A DNA stretch of 64,000 nt from Gordonia alkaliphila (GTDB taxonomy: Bacteria; Actinomycetota; Actinomycetes; Mycobacteriales; Mycobacteriaceae). The stretch lies in the NCBI RefSeq assembly GCF_023017165.1, contig NZ_JALKBW010000002.1, forward strand, positions 149,429 to 213,428, given 5' to 3'. Positions 1-9,013 of this stretch are shown one piece after another. Position 1 is the first letter of the stretch. Every line of letters begins with the position of its first letter. The notes below the pieces were generated by a model. The model saw only the letters and a program-made list of their open reading frames with translations. It did no database searches and was not told the DNA's origin. The position numbers and the translations under genes are program-made.

Positions 1-2
1 CG

Positions 3-1301
3 GACAACACGGACCGGGCGGAGGAGCAGTACGCGGCCGCGTTGGAACATGCCGAAGCGCTCGATGCGTGGGATGCCGAACGGCGCGTGCAGATCGCGCT
101 CGAAGCGCTCGACGCGGAGACGGACACGACCAGGCTTCTCGCAGACCTCTCGGTGGGACAGCGTTATCGGGTACGGCTGGCGTGCCTTCTGGGCGCCGAT
201 CACGACTTTCTCCTGCTTGATGAGCCCACCAACCACCTCGACCGAAGCGGGCTCGGGTTCTTGGCCACGCAGCTCCGAGCGCGGAGCGGGGGTGTTGTCG
301 TCGTCAGCCACGATCGTGCGCTGCTGTCCGACATCGCGGAGACCATCGTCGACCTCGACCCGACGCCGGACGATCGGCCGCGCGTGTACGGGAATGGCTA
401 TGCCGGCTACCGGGAGGGGCGCCTGGCCGAGCGGGAACGCTGGGAACAGGACTACGACCGCCAGCAGGCCGAGCATGCTCGACTGCAGGACAGTCTCAGC
501 GCCGCGCAGAACCGATTGGTCTCGGGATGGAGACCAGAGAAGGGCACCAACAAGCATGGGCGCGCCACCCGGGCCAGCGGGCTCGTGCAGAACGTGCACC
601 GACGCCAGGAAGCACTGGAAGCCCACGCCGTCACCGTGCCGGAACCGCCTCAGCTCTTCCGGTTCCCCGACCTCCCCACACGCACTGGGGCGGTTCTCCT
701 CAGCGTCGATCAGGTCAGCGTCGCTGGGCGGTTGACCCGGCCAGTGTCGTTCTCACTCTCCCACCGCGGCCGTCTCGTCGTGACCGGCCCGAACGGTGCC
801 GGCAAGTCCACACTGCTGAGCGTGGTCGGCGGTGAGCTGGCGCCGGACACGGGAGCGGTTCGAACGCCTCGGAGCACGCGCTTGGGCTTTCTCCATCAGG
901 AGACGACCCTGCCGCCTGAGCGGAGAGCGAGCGAGGTGTACGCCACGCACGTCGGCGCGCTGGTGTCCGAAGGCACTTTGCTGGAGTCGGATGCGATCGG
1001 GCTCTCTCAGCTTGGTCTGCTGCGCCCGCGCGAGGCGGGCAAACGAGTGGGTGAGCTCTCGATGGGGCAGCAGCGCCGGCTCGATCTGGCGCTCGTGCTC
1101 GCGATGCGCCCGCATGTGCTGCTCCTGGACGAACCCACCAACCACCTTTCCATCGCGCTCGTTGACGAACTCACCGACGCGCTCGGAGCAACCACGGCGG
1201 CGGTCGTCCTGTCAACGCACGATCGGCAGCTGCTCCGTGACGTTGACGAATGGCCGAGCCTCGAACTGACTTCGATGGTCGAAGGCGAGGCCCTGGTATG
1301 A
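3..1301 (+). CDS. ABC-F ATPase, 5' end outside the window
   Basis: The reading frame is open from the window edge, so the start and first Walker A lie upstream. The visible part has the first-domain signature LSVGQ and Walker [12 protein letters not shown], a linker, then a complete second domain: Walker [10 protein letters not shown], signature LSMGQ and Walker [12 protein letters not shown]. Two ATPase domains without membrane helices and the DEPTNHLD motif define the ABC-F family, which acts on ribosomes, often to displace bound antibiotics. The stop codon overlaps the MFS start as ATGA, so the two are translationally coupled. ABC-F plus MFS pairs such as msr(D)-mef are known for macrolide resistance. 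The actual drug class here is unknown. Confidence 0.9.
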   Translation, partial: DNTDRAEEQYAAALEHAEALDAWDAERRVQIALEALDAETDTTRLLADLSVGQRYRVRLACLLGADHDFLLLDEPTNHLDRSGLGFLATQLRARSGGVVVVSHDRALLSDIAETIVDLDPTPDDRPRVYGNGYAGYREGRLAERERWEQDYDRQQAEHARLQDSLSAAQNRLVSGWRPEKGTNKHGRATRASGLVQNVHRRQEALEAHAVTVPEPPQLFRFPDLPTRTGAVLLSVDQVSVAGRLTRPVSFSLSHRGRLVVTGPNGAGKSTLLSVVGGELAPDTGAVRTPRSTRLGFLHQETTLPPERRASEVYATHVGALVSEGTLLESDAIGLSQLGLLRPREAGKRVGELSMGQQRRLDLALVLAMRPHVLLLDEPTNHLSIALVDELTDALGATTAAVVLSTHDRQLLRDVDEWPSLELTSMVEGEALV

Positions 1302-2566
1302 GCGAAATGAACCTCAACCGGATACGTGCCCTGCGGCCACTGGCTTCGCGGGACTATCGCCTCCTGTTCGCCGCGGTCGGCATCGAGGTCTTCGGCACCG
1401 GGATGTGGACCATCGTGATGGTCTTCCAAGTGCTCGCGCTCGATGACAGCCCGCTCGCGCTCTCAGCGGTCGCAACAGGGATGAGCTTGGGCCTGTTCAC
1501 CTTCTCGATCCTTGGTGGCGTTGTCGCCGATCGGTTCTCCAAACGCCGCATCATCATCACCGTGCAGGGATGCACCGCGGCTGTGATGATCGTGGTGGCA
1601 GTCCTGTCCCTCACCGAGAAGATCGAACTGTGTCACGTCGGCGTTGCCTCATTCGCGATGGGCGCAGGAAGCGCGTTCTTCTACCCCGCCTACAGCGCGT
1701 ATTTACCTCAGGTGCTTCCGCCTGAGCAGCTCCTCGCAGCGAACGGGCTCGAAGGCGCTCTCCGCCCCTCATTGGGGCAGGGCCTCGGTCCCGCCCTCGG
1801 CGGAGTCATCGTCGGCATATTCTTCCCCGCCATCGGGGCCGTCATCGTCGCAGCCTCGTACGCAATCGCGTTCATCCTCACCCTGTTCCTCAGCCGACGC
1901 GACGAGCCGACCACGGCCACGTCTCCGGAGCAGCACACGAGCGTGTGGGGCGACCTTCGAGCAGGCGTGAACTATGTGGTTCACACCCGCTGGTTGCTCT
2001 GGACCCTGATTTTCGGATCCTCGCTCGCTCTCATCATCCAGGGACCGATCGAAGTGCTGCTGCCCTTCATCACTCGCGACAGGTTCGAGGACGCCGAATC
2101 CACGTTCGGCTTCCTTCTCGCCGCATTCGGCATCGGTGGGGCTATCGGCTCACTCGTTGTGTCGTCGCTGAAACTCCCGCGTCGCTACCTCACGTTCATG
2201 ATCGCCTGTTGGGGCGGCGGAACCCTCCCCCTCGCGGTCATCGGCGTCGCCGACAATCTGATCCTGATGCTCGCAGCCCTGTTCATCGTCGGCGCAGCGA
2301 CCGGAGCCGGTGTCGTCATCTGGGGAACCCTGCTGCAACGCTTGGTGCCGCTCGACATGATCGGCCGAGTCGCGAGCCTCGACTTCTTCGTCTCGATAAC
2401 CTTCATGCCGGTCTCGATCGCGGTCGCAGGACCGCTCTCGCTGCTCGTACCCATCCCGGTGATTTTCACCATCGCCGGCATCGCTCCACCCGTACTTGCG
2501 CTGATCGCGTTGCTGGCAGGACGTATGCGCGAAAGCGAGATAGAACGCCTTCTGGACGAACGGTGA
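1298..2566 (+). CDS. MFS drug exporter (MFS_3/Tap/Mef-like)
   Basis: A 422-residue membrane protein starting at ATG 1298, inside the last codon of the ABC-F gene. It has about twelve hydrophobic helices. The loop between helices 2 and 3 carries the MFS motif A variant [12 protein letters not shown], and the N-terminal RDYRLLF resembles the MFS_3 group that includes macrolide and tetracycline exporters (Mef, Tap). It likely exports a toxic compound by proton antiport across the cytoplasmic membrane. Coupling with an ABC-F protein suggests a two-layer ribosomal antibiotic defence. The substrate cannot be read from the sequence. Confidence 0.85.
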   Translation: MSEMNLNRIRALRPLASRDYRLLFAAVGIEVFGTGMWTIVMVFQVLALDDSPLALSAVATGMSLGLFTFSILGGVVADRFSKRRIIITVQGCTAAVMIVVAVLSLTEKIELCHVGVASFAMGAGSAFFYPAYSAYLPQVLPPEQLLAANGLEGALRPSLGQGLGPALGGVIVGIFFPAIGAVIVAASYAIAFILTLFLSRRDEPTTATSPEQHTSVWGDLRAGVNYVVHTRWLLWTLIFGSSLALIIQGPIEVLLPFITRDRFEDAESTFGFLLAAFGIGGAIGSLVVSSLKLPRRYLTFMIACWGGGTLPLAVIGVADNLILMLAALFIVGAATGAGVVIWGTLLQRLVPLDMIGRVASLDFFVSITFMPVSIAVAGPLSLLVPIPVIFTIAGIAPPVLALIALLAGRMRESEIERLLDER

Positions 2567-3919
2567 GACGCGACTGTCGACATGCCCAACGCTTCCGTCC
2601 GGGCGGGCTTCACCTGCCCGGACTTGACCACATTCTGCCGACTCGACGAGCTTGACCTCGTCGTCACCGGCCAACGCCTCGAGCCCGGCCGAGCGGTGCT
2701 GGCCTGCCGGGTTCTCACATCGGACGAGTGGTGTCGGCGCTGCGGCGCCGAAGGGACTCCTCGTGACACCGTCGTCCGGCGTCTTGCACATGAGCCGCTG
2801 GGCTGGCGACCCACCGTCCTCGAGGTCGCGGTGCGTCGCTACCGCTGCATTGGCTGCGGGCACGTCTGGCGCCAAGACACTACCCGGGCGGCCGAGCCGC
2901 GGGCGAGGCTCTCGCGCCGCGGGCTGCGGTGGGCACTCGAAGCGCTGGTCGTGCAGCACCTGACGATCGCCCGGATCGCCGAGGCGCTCGACGTCGCGTG
3001 GGACACCGCCAACGACGCCGTTCTCGCCGAGGGCAAGCGTGTTCTTATCGATGACGAGCACCGTCTCAACGGTGTGAAGGTCGTCGGGGTCGACGAGCAC
3101 GCCTGGAGGCACACCCGGCGCGGTGACAAGTACGTCACCGTGATTGTCGACCTCACTCCGGTCCGTGACGGCACTGGGCCTGCGCGGCTGCTCGACATGG
3201 TCGAAGGCCGTTCCAAGCAGGCGTTCAAGACCTGGCTGACTGAGCGTGACGAGGCCTGGCGTGAGGGGATCGAGGTGATCGCGATGGACGGGTTCACCGG
3301 CTTCAAGACCGCTGCGGTTGAGGAACTCCCGGACGTAGTGACCGTGATGGATCCGTTCCACGTCACGCGCCTGGCTGGCGAGGCGCTCGATGAGTGTCGC
3401 CGCCGGGTGCAGCAGTCCATCCACGGCCACCGCGGCCGCAAGGACGACCCTCTCTACTCCGCACGGCGGACCCTGGCCACCGGCGCTGGCCTGCTCACCG
3501 ACAAGCAGATCGACCGACTACAGCGACTGTTCGACCCCGCCATCCACGGCGATGCCCATGTCGAGGTCGAGGCGACCTGGGGCATCTACCAGCGCATGAT
3601 CGCCGCCTACCGCCATGAAGACCGCCGCTGCGGCCGCCAGCTGATGACCGCGCTGATCGACTCCGTCAGCACCGGCGTCCCGCCGGCCCTGGTCGAGGTC
3701 GCCAAACTCGGACGGACGTTGAAGAAGCGGGCCGACGACGTGCTCGCCTACTTCGACCGGCCCGGCACTAGCAACGGACCGACCGAGGCCATCAACGGAC
3801 GACTCGAGCACCTCCGAGGCTCCGCACTCGGGTTCCGCAACCTCACCAATTACATCGCCAGGTCCCTGCTCGAGGCCGGCGGATTCAGACCACGACTACA
3901 CCCTCGATTGGGATGAGCC
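2567..3919 (+). mobile_element. ISL3-family element, left end not found
   Basis: The right terminus just after the transposase reads, on the reverse strand, GGCTCATCCCAATCGAGG. This matches the GGCTCTTCG... ends of the other ISL3 copies in this window. No matching left end lies between the MFS stop and the transposase start, only 15 bases apart. Either the left end was deleted, or it lies upstream of the ABC-F gene outside the window, which would make the resistance pair a passenger. Confidence 0.6.
2582..3916 (+). CDS. ISL3 family transposase
   Basis: A 444-residue transposase of the ISL3 type. The N-terminal zinc-ribbon (CRRCG then CIGCGHVW) is followed by a helix-turn-helix region and the DDE catalytic domain, with the family-typical segments GVDEHAW, DGTGPARLLDM, AMDGFTGFK, VMDPFHV and the C-terminal SNGPTEAINGRLEHLRG. 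It is related to, but clearly different from, the 437-residue transposases at 15.5-16.9 and 24.7-26.0 kb. It appears intact. No partner copy is visible in the window. Confidence 0.93.
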   Translation: MPNASVRAGFTCPDLTTFCRLDELDLVVTGQRLEPGRAVLACRVLTSDEWCRRCGAEGTPRDTVVRRLAHEPLGWRPTVLEVAVRRYRCIGCGHVWRQDTTRAAEPRARLSRRGLRWALEALVVQHLTIARIAEALDVAWDTANDAVLAEGKRVLIDDEHRLNGVKVVGVDEHAWRHTRRGDKYVTVIVDLTPVRDGTGPARLLDMVEGRSKQAFKTWLTERDEAWREGIEVIAMDGFTGFKTAAVEELPDVVTVMDPFHVTRLAGEALDECRRRVQQSIHGHRGRKDDPLYSARRTLATGAGLLTDKQIDRLQRLFDPAIHGDAHVEVEATWGIYQRMIAAYRHEDRRCGRQLMTALIDSVSTGVPPALVEVAKLGRTLKKRADDVLAYFDRPGTSNGPTEAINGRLEHLRGSALGFRNLTNYIARSLLEAGGFRPRLHPRLG

Positions 3920-4105
3920 GGTTTACGTCGACGAACAAGACAACGTACGCTTGCGGCTGGCGGATCGGCGAAACACATATACTGCTGCCGATCTGATTGG
4001 TGACTAGAGTCGGAATGGTGCGGCGCGGTAGCACTGCCGTTTAACGGAAGTTTCCTAACCTGGCACCAAGTTCGTCCGCAGGTATCACTTAACGGAAGGC
4101 GAAGA

Positions 4106-4465
4106 ATGAGCTGGATAGATCGCAGTATCCTTGCGCGAGCACGCGAAGAGGCATTCGGAACAGCGGTGCCAAATGCGATATCGCCCCCTATTCCGGAGGA
4201 AACTGTCGTACTCATGGACAGTAAGGGCGAGGTGCATACGACGCTGGCTTGCCCTGAGTTAATCAGCACTGGAGCGTGTTACCTCCCTGGCGAGTGGGAA
4301 GGCCTGTCACGGCAGCAAATCCAGCAGCTCGGTGGCCAGCGGATGTGCGAGCTGTGTAATAGCGATATGCCGCGCGAAAGCAGAAGTGTTGCGAGCGGAA
4401 CAGTGGTCGCAGATAGCGTCACCACAATGCTGCGTGAACTGATCAGGAATGGCGAAATCGGATGA
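4106..4465 (+). CDS. hypothetical small protein with a C-x-x-C pair
   Basis: A 119-residue protein of unknown function. ATG 4106 is preceded by a purine-rich site (GGAAGGCGAAG). The C-terminal half holds CELC, and two further cysteines lie earlier (around ACPEL and GACYL), so metal binding is possible. The 11-base string TTAACGGAAG occurs twice in the leader (around 4041 and 4089). The stop overlaps the next start as ATGA, so this gene begins a small operon. Not recognised. Confidence 0.7.
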   Translation: MSWIDRSILARAREEAFGTAVPNAISPPIPEETVVLMDSKGEVHTTLACPELISTGACYLPGEWEGLSRQQIQQLGGQRMCELCNSDMPRESRSVASGTVVADSVTTMLRELIRNGEIG

Positions 4466-4755
4466 GCGACTTCAATATTGTGGTGGAGCGGCACAACTGT
4501 GACGAATGGGCCGGTACGTACGGGGTGCTTGTCAGGGCTGCGATTGAAGACCTGCTGACAGACGGTCCATTGTCTGCTGAGCTGGTAATCGAGGGGGCAA
4601 GGTAGTCTCCGGTGATATCACCTCGATTGGCGGGACCTGCAGGATTGGTGCCGACATCGTCGATTTGAAAGGCATTCGGCGTCTTGCATTGCGAGAATCA
4701 GGTCCTATCGGGAATCGCAGAACAAATCGAAAGGACTCTACGTGTCTGAAATCGT
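4462..4755 (+). pseudogene. frameshifted paralogue of the 83-aa protein at 40776
   Basis: The first 47 codons (to TAG 4603-4605) include EWAGTYGV and IEDLLTDGPLS. These parallel EWVGTFGL and VADILKDGPVS in the intact protein at 40776. After a run of five Gs near 4592 the similarity style continues in another frame (GKVVSGDITSIGG and onward). A single-base change in the G-run would therefore explain a broken longer gene. It overlaps the preceding gene by ATGA. Either a 47-residue truncated protein or a decayed copy. Confidence 0.6.
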
Positions 4756-5059
4756 AGGTATATTCTCGTCGATCGAAACGTCGAGGGGGTAGGCGCCTAT
4801 TTCGACGATCTCGCTGAAGCAAAGAAGGTGGCCGCTGCTGGCGACTGCGCGTTAGTGGCCCACGTATTCGAGTATTCCGACCAAGAGCTGGTATGGACGC
4901 CTAATGGGGATCAGGGCACAGTGGGTGAAGGACTGGCGCGGCCCGTTCTACATCACTCTGACCGCCCCCGACGGCACCACCGTCGACAACAGCTACGACG
5001 TCGCCGCCGCGTTGAGCGAGCCGGAGTGGCCCGCCGTGACCAGCCCGCGCGGCCGGTAG
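4741..5059 (+). pseudogene. decayed small gene(s), two frame changes
   Basis: A GTG at 4741 with upstream GAAAGGA opens a short frame that stops after a run of five Gs. The following frame encodes a protein-like stretch containing AYFDDLAEAKKVAAAG, ALVAHVFEYSD and ELVWTP. From about 4904 a third frame encodes DWRGPFYITL, VDNSYDVAAAL and a stop at 5059. The three pieces look like one or two small acidic genes of the kind seen in the rest of the window, disrupted by indels. Sequencing errors in homopolymers are an alternative. Confidence 0.5.
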
Positions 5060-5074
5060 CAGAAGGAACCCATC

Positions 5075-5323
5075 ATGGCCGAGAGCAGCACCTTGTTCGA
5101 ATACTCCTGGGAAGGGGCGGGCCGCGACGAATGCTTCAGCTTCAACTCCCCGGTCGCCCGAGATGAACTGGTCGCCCGCATCCGCGACGCGCGGGAACGG
5201 GACGTCGACGTAACCGACTTCGACGACCTGGCCGCGGACCTCGCCGCCCAGGGAATCACGATCGTTCGACACTTCAACCCCGAACCAGTCTGCATCTACG
5301 AGACCGAAACCGCACCAAGCTGA
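5075..5323 (+). CDS. hypothetical small acidic protein
   Basis: An 82-residue acidic protein from ATG 5075 with a good ribosome-binding site (AGAAGGAA). It contains ARDELVARIRDARERDVDV followed by FDDLAADLAAQG, predicted as two helices, and ends in a beta-like VRHFNPEPVCIY. It is separated by 26 bases from the next gene and probably cotranscribed with it. Not recognised. Confidence 0.7.
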   Translation: MAESSTLFEYSWEGAGRDECFSFNSPVARDELVARIRDARERDVDVTDFDDLAADLAAQGITIVRHFNPEPVCIYETETAPS

Positions 5324-5349
5324 CCGCCCCCCACACAGAGAGGAACCTG

Positions 5350-5595
5350 ATGATCAACATCGCCACCCCCAGCTACTGGAACGACGACCTGCAGGCCATC
5401 GCCGACGGCGCGGAGGAAACCGGACACGTCATCACCGAACTCACCGACCGGCACCTGTACCTGAGCAACGGCCAAACATCGATCAGCGTGTTTCACTACG
5501 CCGGCAACAAGCTGGAGATGTTCGACAGTCCCACCACCACCGCGGAGGTTATCGACCTCATGCGCAAACACCCCGGTGTCTCAGTGCGTCGATGA
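5350..5595 (+). CDS. hypothetical small protein
   Basis: An 81-residue protein, ATG 5350, ribosome site GAGAGGAA. The N-terminal part (YWNDDLQAIADGAEETGH) looks helical. The rest alternates strands (HLYLSN, SISVFHYAGN, KLEMFDS) and ends with a helix EVIDLMRKH. It lies last in a run of small + strand genes before a convergent gene. Not recognised. Confidence 0.7.
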   Translation: MINIATPSYWNDDLQAIADGAEETGHVITELTDRHLYLSNGQTSISVFHYAGNKLEMFDSPTTTAEVIDLMRKHPGVSVRR

Positions 5596-5604
5596 TCAGG
5601 TTGA

Positions 5605-5674
5605 CCACCCCCCTCGCTGGGTGGCGTCGCCGAGGGGCGCCCCAGAGCTCCGGAACATGCAGATTCCCCGGAGC
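5605..5674. terminator. hairpins between convergent genes
   Basis: Two inverted repeats lie between the convergent genes ending at 5595 and 5772: CCACCC/GGGTGG (5605-5624) and GCTCCGG/CCGGAGC (5647-5674). Neither has a long T-run, so factor-independent termination is uncertain. Confidence 0.35.
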
Positions 5675-5771
5675 AATCGCCCCCCCGGGGACTAGACCGA
5701 ACGAGACTGCAGGGTGCCCGGGCAGGTCCGACCCGGGCCGATGGCGCCGAGTCCGGGGAGCGTCCGTTCGC

Positions 5772-6632
5772 CTAGTTCGGGCCGGACCAGCGGAGCGCGT
5801 TGGCGAACATGTCCATGCAGCCTTGCCTCCATCGGCACTCGTAAATGCCGAGTTGGCTGCCGGAGCGGAGCCTGGTCATCGTGTACGCACGGTGGGCCGA
5901 CCGTGGGAAGGTCACGACTCGGAACGGCTGGCCCTTGTTGTCGACGACAACGCTCTTGTTGTTGTCGAGGTGAAATCGTAGCCGGAAACGGGTGTCGGTG
6001 TTCTCCGGCGCGAAGAGCTTGGCTCGGAGTCCGACATACTCCGAATTCGTCAACGTCACGGTGTTGGTGGACGTGTATGGATCTCCGAACATCTCCCGTT
6101 CGTCGATGCTGCGGGCCGTGGAATCGACACCTGATGTCAGATCGATGCCGAACTGGCCCTTGCGTTGATCTCCTTGCGGCCACAGATACATCACAGTCCC
6201 ATCGGGGGCGGGCCTCTGGTCGAAGTCGATGTACTCGATCGAGGTGACCTTCACCGGTTCGCTGAACCCGCTTTTCAAGTCGAACGCCAACACTGTCGCG
6301 AAGTACTCGGTGTCGCGCTCCCCGTTCGGGCCCGCGGTTGCCGGCCGCGGCACTTTCAGCGCAACGTCGCTTCCCGGGAACCCGTAGTCGGACGCGGAGG
6401 GGCGAACAGTGAGGGTTTGGTCCGAAACCCAGGCCCCGAGCCCGTCCTCCCCGGGCAGAGACTGAACCTGAACAGCCATCCGTTCAGGCCAGATCCAGGA
6501 CTTGGCCGTCGCGATGACGTAAGTTCCGGTTCCCCAGACGAGTTGGGCCAGGAGGGTTGCGGTGCCGGCGATCGCGATCGCAATCAGAGCGGCCTTCTTG
6601 GCGCTGCCTTGCTGGTCACTAGCCTCTGCCAT
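5772..6632 (-). CDS. membrane-anchored hypothetical protein
   Basis: A 286-residue protein with a short basic cytoplasmic start, one hydrophobic segment at about residues 14-33 (AALIAIAIAGTATLLAQLVW) and a long polar exterior rich in beta-type sequence (for example TLTVRPSASDYGF, VTLTNSEYVGLRAKLF, RFRLRFHLDNN). No lipobox. It is probably a single-pass protein with an extracytoplasmic beta domain. It stands alone between convergent and divergent small genes. Function unknown. Confidence 0.75.
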   Translation of the reverse strand: MAEASDQQGSAKKAALIAIAIAGTATLLAQLVWGTGTYVIATAKSWIWPERMAVQVQSLPGEDGLGAWVSDQTLTVRPSASDYGFPGSDVALKVPRPATAGPNGERDTEYFATVLAFDLKSGFSEPVKVTSIEYIDFDQRPAPDGTVMYLWPQGDQRKGQFGIDLTSGVDSTARSIDEREMFGDPYTSTNTVTLTNSEYVGLRAKLFAPENTDTRFRLRFHLDNNKSVVVDNKGQPFRVVTFPRSAHRAYTMTRLRSGSQLGIYECRWRQGCMDMFANALRWSGPN

Positions 6633-6791
6633 CGTGCTCCTATGCCCAAGGAAATTTCAGGCAGTATCGCAGCACCAGGACGGCCGCGATGGGTAAACCC
6701 GCATCTGCATCGAGCCACGTTCGCGTCGCCGGGTGGACACGCCACGCAAGGCGGAATGGGCAGGCCCGTCTTGGGGATCGATCCGCGTCGC

Positions 6792-6813
6792 TGTCGGGGG
6801 AGGTCTCTACGGT
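6792..6813 (+). promoter_or_regulatory. PafBC/RecA-NDp-like promoter
   Basis: TGTCGGGG, 8-base spacer, TACGGT. It lies 68 bases upstream of the ATG at 6882. Confidence 0.65.
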
Positions 6814-6881
6814 GAGTGCGGGGCACCGAACGCCCCAATCAGAGGCCCTGTCGCTGGGGCCAGATCGATAGGGGAACAACG

Positions 6882-7154
6882 ATGACGACCATGGTGTACC
6901 GCGCGGAGGCAGAGGTGGACAGCGCGACGTTCCTGCACAATGTCGCCGCCGCCGGCTACGCCGTTCGGGACCTCCACCAGGACGCCGAGGACATGCTCTT
7001 CGGGCTGATCGTCGAGTTCGACACCGACGCCGATCTGGATCAGCTCGTCGACATTGCCGCCAGCGTGGTCGACGGACACATCCTGTGGCGGACCCTGCGT
7101 GAGGGGACGATCGCAGCAGACGCTAACGAATTGGGCGACTACGTCCGCGTTTAG
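6882..7154 (+). CDS. hypothetical small acidic protein
   Basis: A 90-residue protein. ATG 6882 is chosen because AGGGGAA lies 7 bases before it. In-frame upstream GTG codons lack such a site. Sequence shows beta-alpha alternation (VYRAEAEVD, FLHNVAAAGYAVRDL, LFGLIVEFDTD, LDQLVDIAASV), the style of a compact alpha/beta fold. Preceded by the TGTCGGGG promoter. Monocistronic. Not recognised. Confidence 0.75.
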   Translation: MTTMVYRAEAEVDSATFLHNVAAAGYAVRDLHQDAEDMLFGLIVEFDTDADLDQLVDIAASVVDGHILWRTLREGTIAADANELGDYVRV

Positions 7155-7184
7155 GGAGTAAGCCCTGCCCCCGGCGGGAGGGAC

Positions 7185-7529
7185 CTACAGGTCTGGGTGC
7201 CAACCAGACTTGGCGACCTCCTTGAACCGTTCGCGTAGTACTTCGATCGAGGTTCCGGTGACGGTGATGTCCGGACTGAACGTGGGACGTTCATCGACGG
7301 TGTAAGCCGACTCGAGAAACAGTTCGTGCCACCACGATTCGTCGTGCAGCGGTTGCCCTGACGAGTCGACATCGATCTGATCGGGAACGAACAGCATGCT
7401 CGGACCTTCGCAGCACTCAGAGATCAAGGCAATGTCCTTCGGCCACAGCTCGCCGGGGAAATAGATCGCGCCGGGGTACTTGTCGTTCGACGAGGATCGG
7501 TACTGGAAGGGGATCACGGTGTAGGTCAT
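7185..7529 (-). CDS. hypothetical protein, probably leaderless
   Basis: A 114-residue protein beginning MTYTVIPFQY. The start at 7529 is chosen because a promoter of the window's motif ends its -10 (TACCGT) exactly 7 bases before this ATG, so transcription should begin at the start codon. A longer upstream frame would overlap the promoter. It contains aromatic, proline-rich segments (AIYFPGELWPKD, WWHELFLESAYTV). It is divergent from the gene at 7715. Not recognised. Confidence 0.75.
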   Translation of the reverse strand: MTYTVIPFQYRSSSNDKYPGAIYFPGELWPKDIALISECCEGPSMLFVPDQIDVDSSGQPLHDESWWHELFLESAYTVDERPTFSPDITVTGTSIEVLRERFKEVAKSGWHPDL

Positions 7530-7536
7530 GGCCGGG

Positions 7537-7558
7537 ACGGTAACAATGCGCCCAGACA
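7537..7558 (-). promoter_or_regulatory. PafBC/RecA-NDp-like promoter (leaderless gene)
   Basis: Reverse strand TGTCTGGG, 8-base spacer, TACCGT, then 7 bases to the ATG at 7529. The fifth motif base is T here. Confidence 0.65.
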
Positions 7559-7591
7559 GCGTCCGGGGGACTGTTTGGTCGGCGCCTGCAT

Positions 7592-7613
7592 TGTCGGGCC
7601 GGTGTGCCATTCT
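7592..7613 (+). promoter_or_regulatory. PafBC/RecA-NDp-like promoter
   Basis: TGTCGGGC, 8-base spacer, CATTCT. It is arranged back-to-back with the leaderless promoter at 7537-7558 and serves the gene at 7715 through a leader of about 95 bases. Confidence 0.6.
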
Positions 7614-7714
7614 GCTCGCAGCCGGGCCGAGGCACGGACGCCGTCGGGTGGTGCCTGGCCTGACGGGAGCGCACCAACGCGCGCCCGGGGCGCCCAGACT
7701 CAAAGGGGAACAGC

Positions 7715-7924
7715 ATGATCGACAATCGGGTAGAGCCGCAGTACGACGTGACCGTTGGTACCACGCGCGTCTTCGCGGGAACCTGGGATGACTGTCGGCA
7801 ACAGGTCGCGACGCTTCCAGATTCCTACAAGGGCGAGACCATCGAGATTCACCGGACTGGGCTCGTCATCGACCGCATCGAGCGGAAGGTTCGCCAGCCG
7901 CGAGCAGGGGAGCTGCGCCTCTGA
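7715..7924 (+). CDS. hypothetical small basic protein
   Basis: A 69-residue protein, ATG 7715 with AAAGGGGAA upstream. Strand-rich sequence (QYDVTVGTTRVFAGTW, TIEIHRTGLVIDRIERKV) with one short helix between. Unlike most small proteins here it is basic at the C-terminus. Not recognised. Confidence 0.7.
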   Translation: MIDNRVEPQYDVTVGTTRVFAGTWDDCRQQVATLPDSYKGETIEIHRTGLVIDRIERKVRQPRAGELRL

Positions 7925-7934
7925 GCGAGGGAGA

Positions 7935-8786
7935 TTAGCGGCCGGGCGAGCTTCCCCGTGCCTCAAGGTGATCGGGAAGCACAACCGTCGAGCGAAGATC
8001 GGCGACCGCTAGGGAGACGACGAAGCCCAACCCCACAGCAAGCACTATCGGCACAAGCGCGACCACGCGCGGGATCCCATCTGGCGGAAATGCCGCGAGA
8101 AATAGCCCCGTGAGAGCAATTAGCACAGCGAGATACGCCGTGAGCACCACTCCGATGAGAGTCAGTGCCCGCCGGGACAGGGTGACCACTCGACGGTCGT
8201 GAGCCAGGGACTGAGGGTGCGTCCGGCCCGGGTCTCCCCGCCCCAGCGTGAGAAGCCGCGCCCGGGCCTGCGTGCGCTGGGCCTCCCGTTGGCTGCGGAT
8301 CCTGCCCCAGTGCTGCTGGGTATAACGAATCGTCTCGTGAACGAGTTTCCAGACCAACCCGCCGTCGTTCCGGGCCGCTTCCTGGTGCCAAGTCCACTGA
8401 GTCTGCTGGACCCAGAGCATGCGGCGGCTGGCGGCCGAACTGATAGCGGTATGTCTCCCAGACAGGTCGAAGGAGTACAACTCGACGCCAGCCTGTTCCG
8501 CGTACTTCAGAGCTTGCGGGGAGTAGCCGGAGCCGGAGAAGAACAGCCGCGCTCCGCCGCGGTTGTGGGCTGCGCCGACGAGGTTCTGCACCGCGGGCCG
8601 GCCAACCTTGGCCGACTGCCACTTCACCTGCGCGACGCCCTGCGTCGCGACGACATCCAAACCACCGTCGTTGCTGCGCTGGGTCGAGCGTGCGTCAGGA
8701 AAGCCAAGGCCGCCGCGCATGATTACCGCGGCAACATGCTCGGCGTAGTCGGCGTTCGCCCGGTTCGACAACAGCCGTCTCCTCAC
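7935..8786 (-). CDS. Mrr-like nuclease with two C-terminal membrane helices
   Basis: A 283-residue protein. Residues of about 10-120 look like the Mrr-type PD-(D/E)xK core: DGGLDVVAT, then VAQVKWQ (the D...(Q)xK pattern), then a LVGAAHNRGGARLFFSG segment. The middle is polar and helical. The last third holds two hydrophobic stretches (about residues 207-233 and 241-262). Mrr family proteins cut modified or foreign DNA. A membrane tether is less usual and would place the nuclease at the inner membrane, perhaps to meet incoming DNA. Monocistronic. Confidence 0.75.
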   Translation of the reverse strand: MRRRLLSNRANADYAEHVAAVIMRGGLGFPDARSTQRSNDGGLDVVATQGVAQVKWQSAKVGRPAVQNLVGAAHNRGGARLFFSGSGYSPQALKYAEQAGVELYSFDLSGRHTAISSAASRRMLWVQQTQWTWHQEAARNDGGLVWKLVHETIRYTQQHWGRIRSQREAQRTQARARLLTLGRGDPGRTHPQSLAHDRRVVTLSRRALTLIGVVLTAYLAVLIALTGLFLAAFPPDGIPRVVALVPIVLAVGLGFVVSLAVADLRSTVVLPDHLEARGSSPGR

Positions 8787-8982
8787 GGGTGCAGATGGTC
8801 ACAAGGAGTATCGCAGAGCCGCGGTCCTGAGCGGACGGCGGCCGGCGCCCCTTTGAGGCGGCTTTGGGGGAGATGACAGCCTGTCACCTCCCCCAAAGCC
8901 AACTCAAAGTGCGGCGCCATTGGCGGTGACCCGCCAGCCCCGGGATCGGGCTTTGCGGGGTGTCGGCGCAATGCCGCCGGAC

Positions 8983-9004
8983 TGTCCGGGCCGATTGTTA
9001 GGGT
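8983..9004 (+). promoter_or_regulatory. PafBC/RecA-NDp-like promoter
   Basis: TGTCCGGG, 8-base spacer, TAGGGT. It lies 9 bases before ATG 9014, close enough for leaderless or near-leaderless translation. Confidence 0.7.
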
Positions 9005-9013
9005 TCGCCGACC

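Noticed and set aside
6661..6682. Reverse-strand GTCCTGG...TACTGC upstream of the 5772-6632 gene
   Set aside because: Spacing fits the promoter class, but the -10 lacks the final T and the TGTC first base is C. Kept out of the list of good sites.
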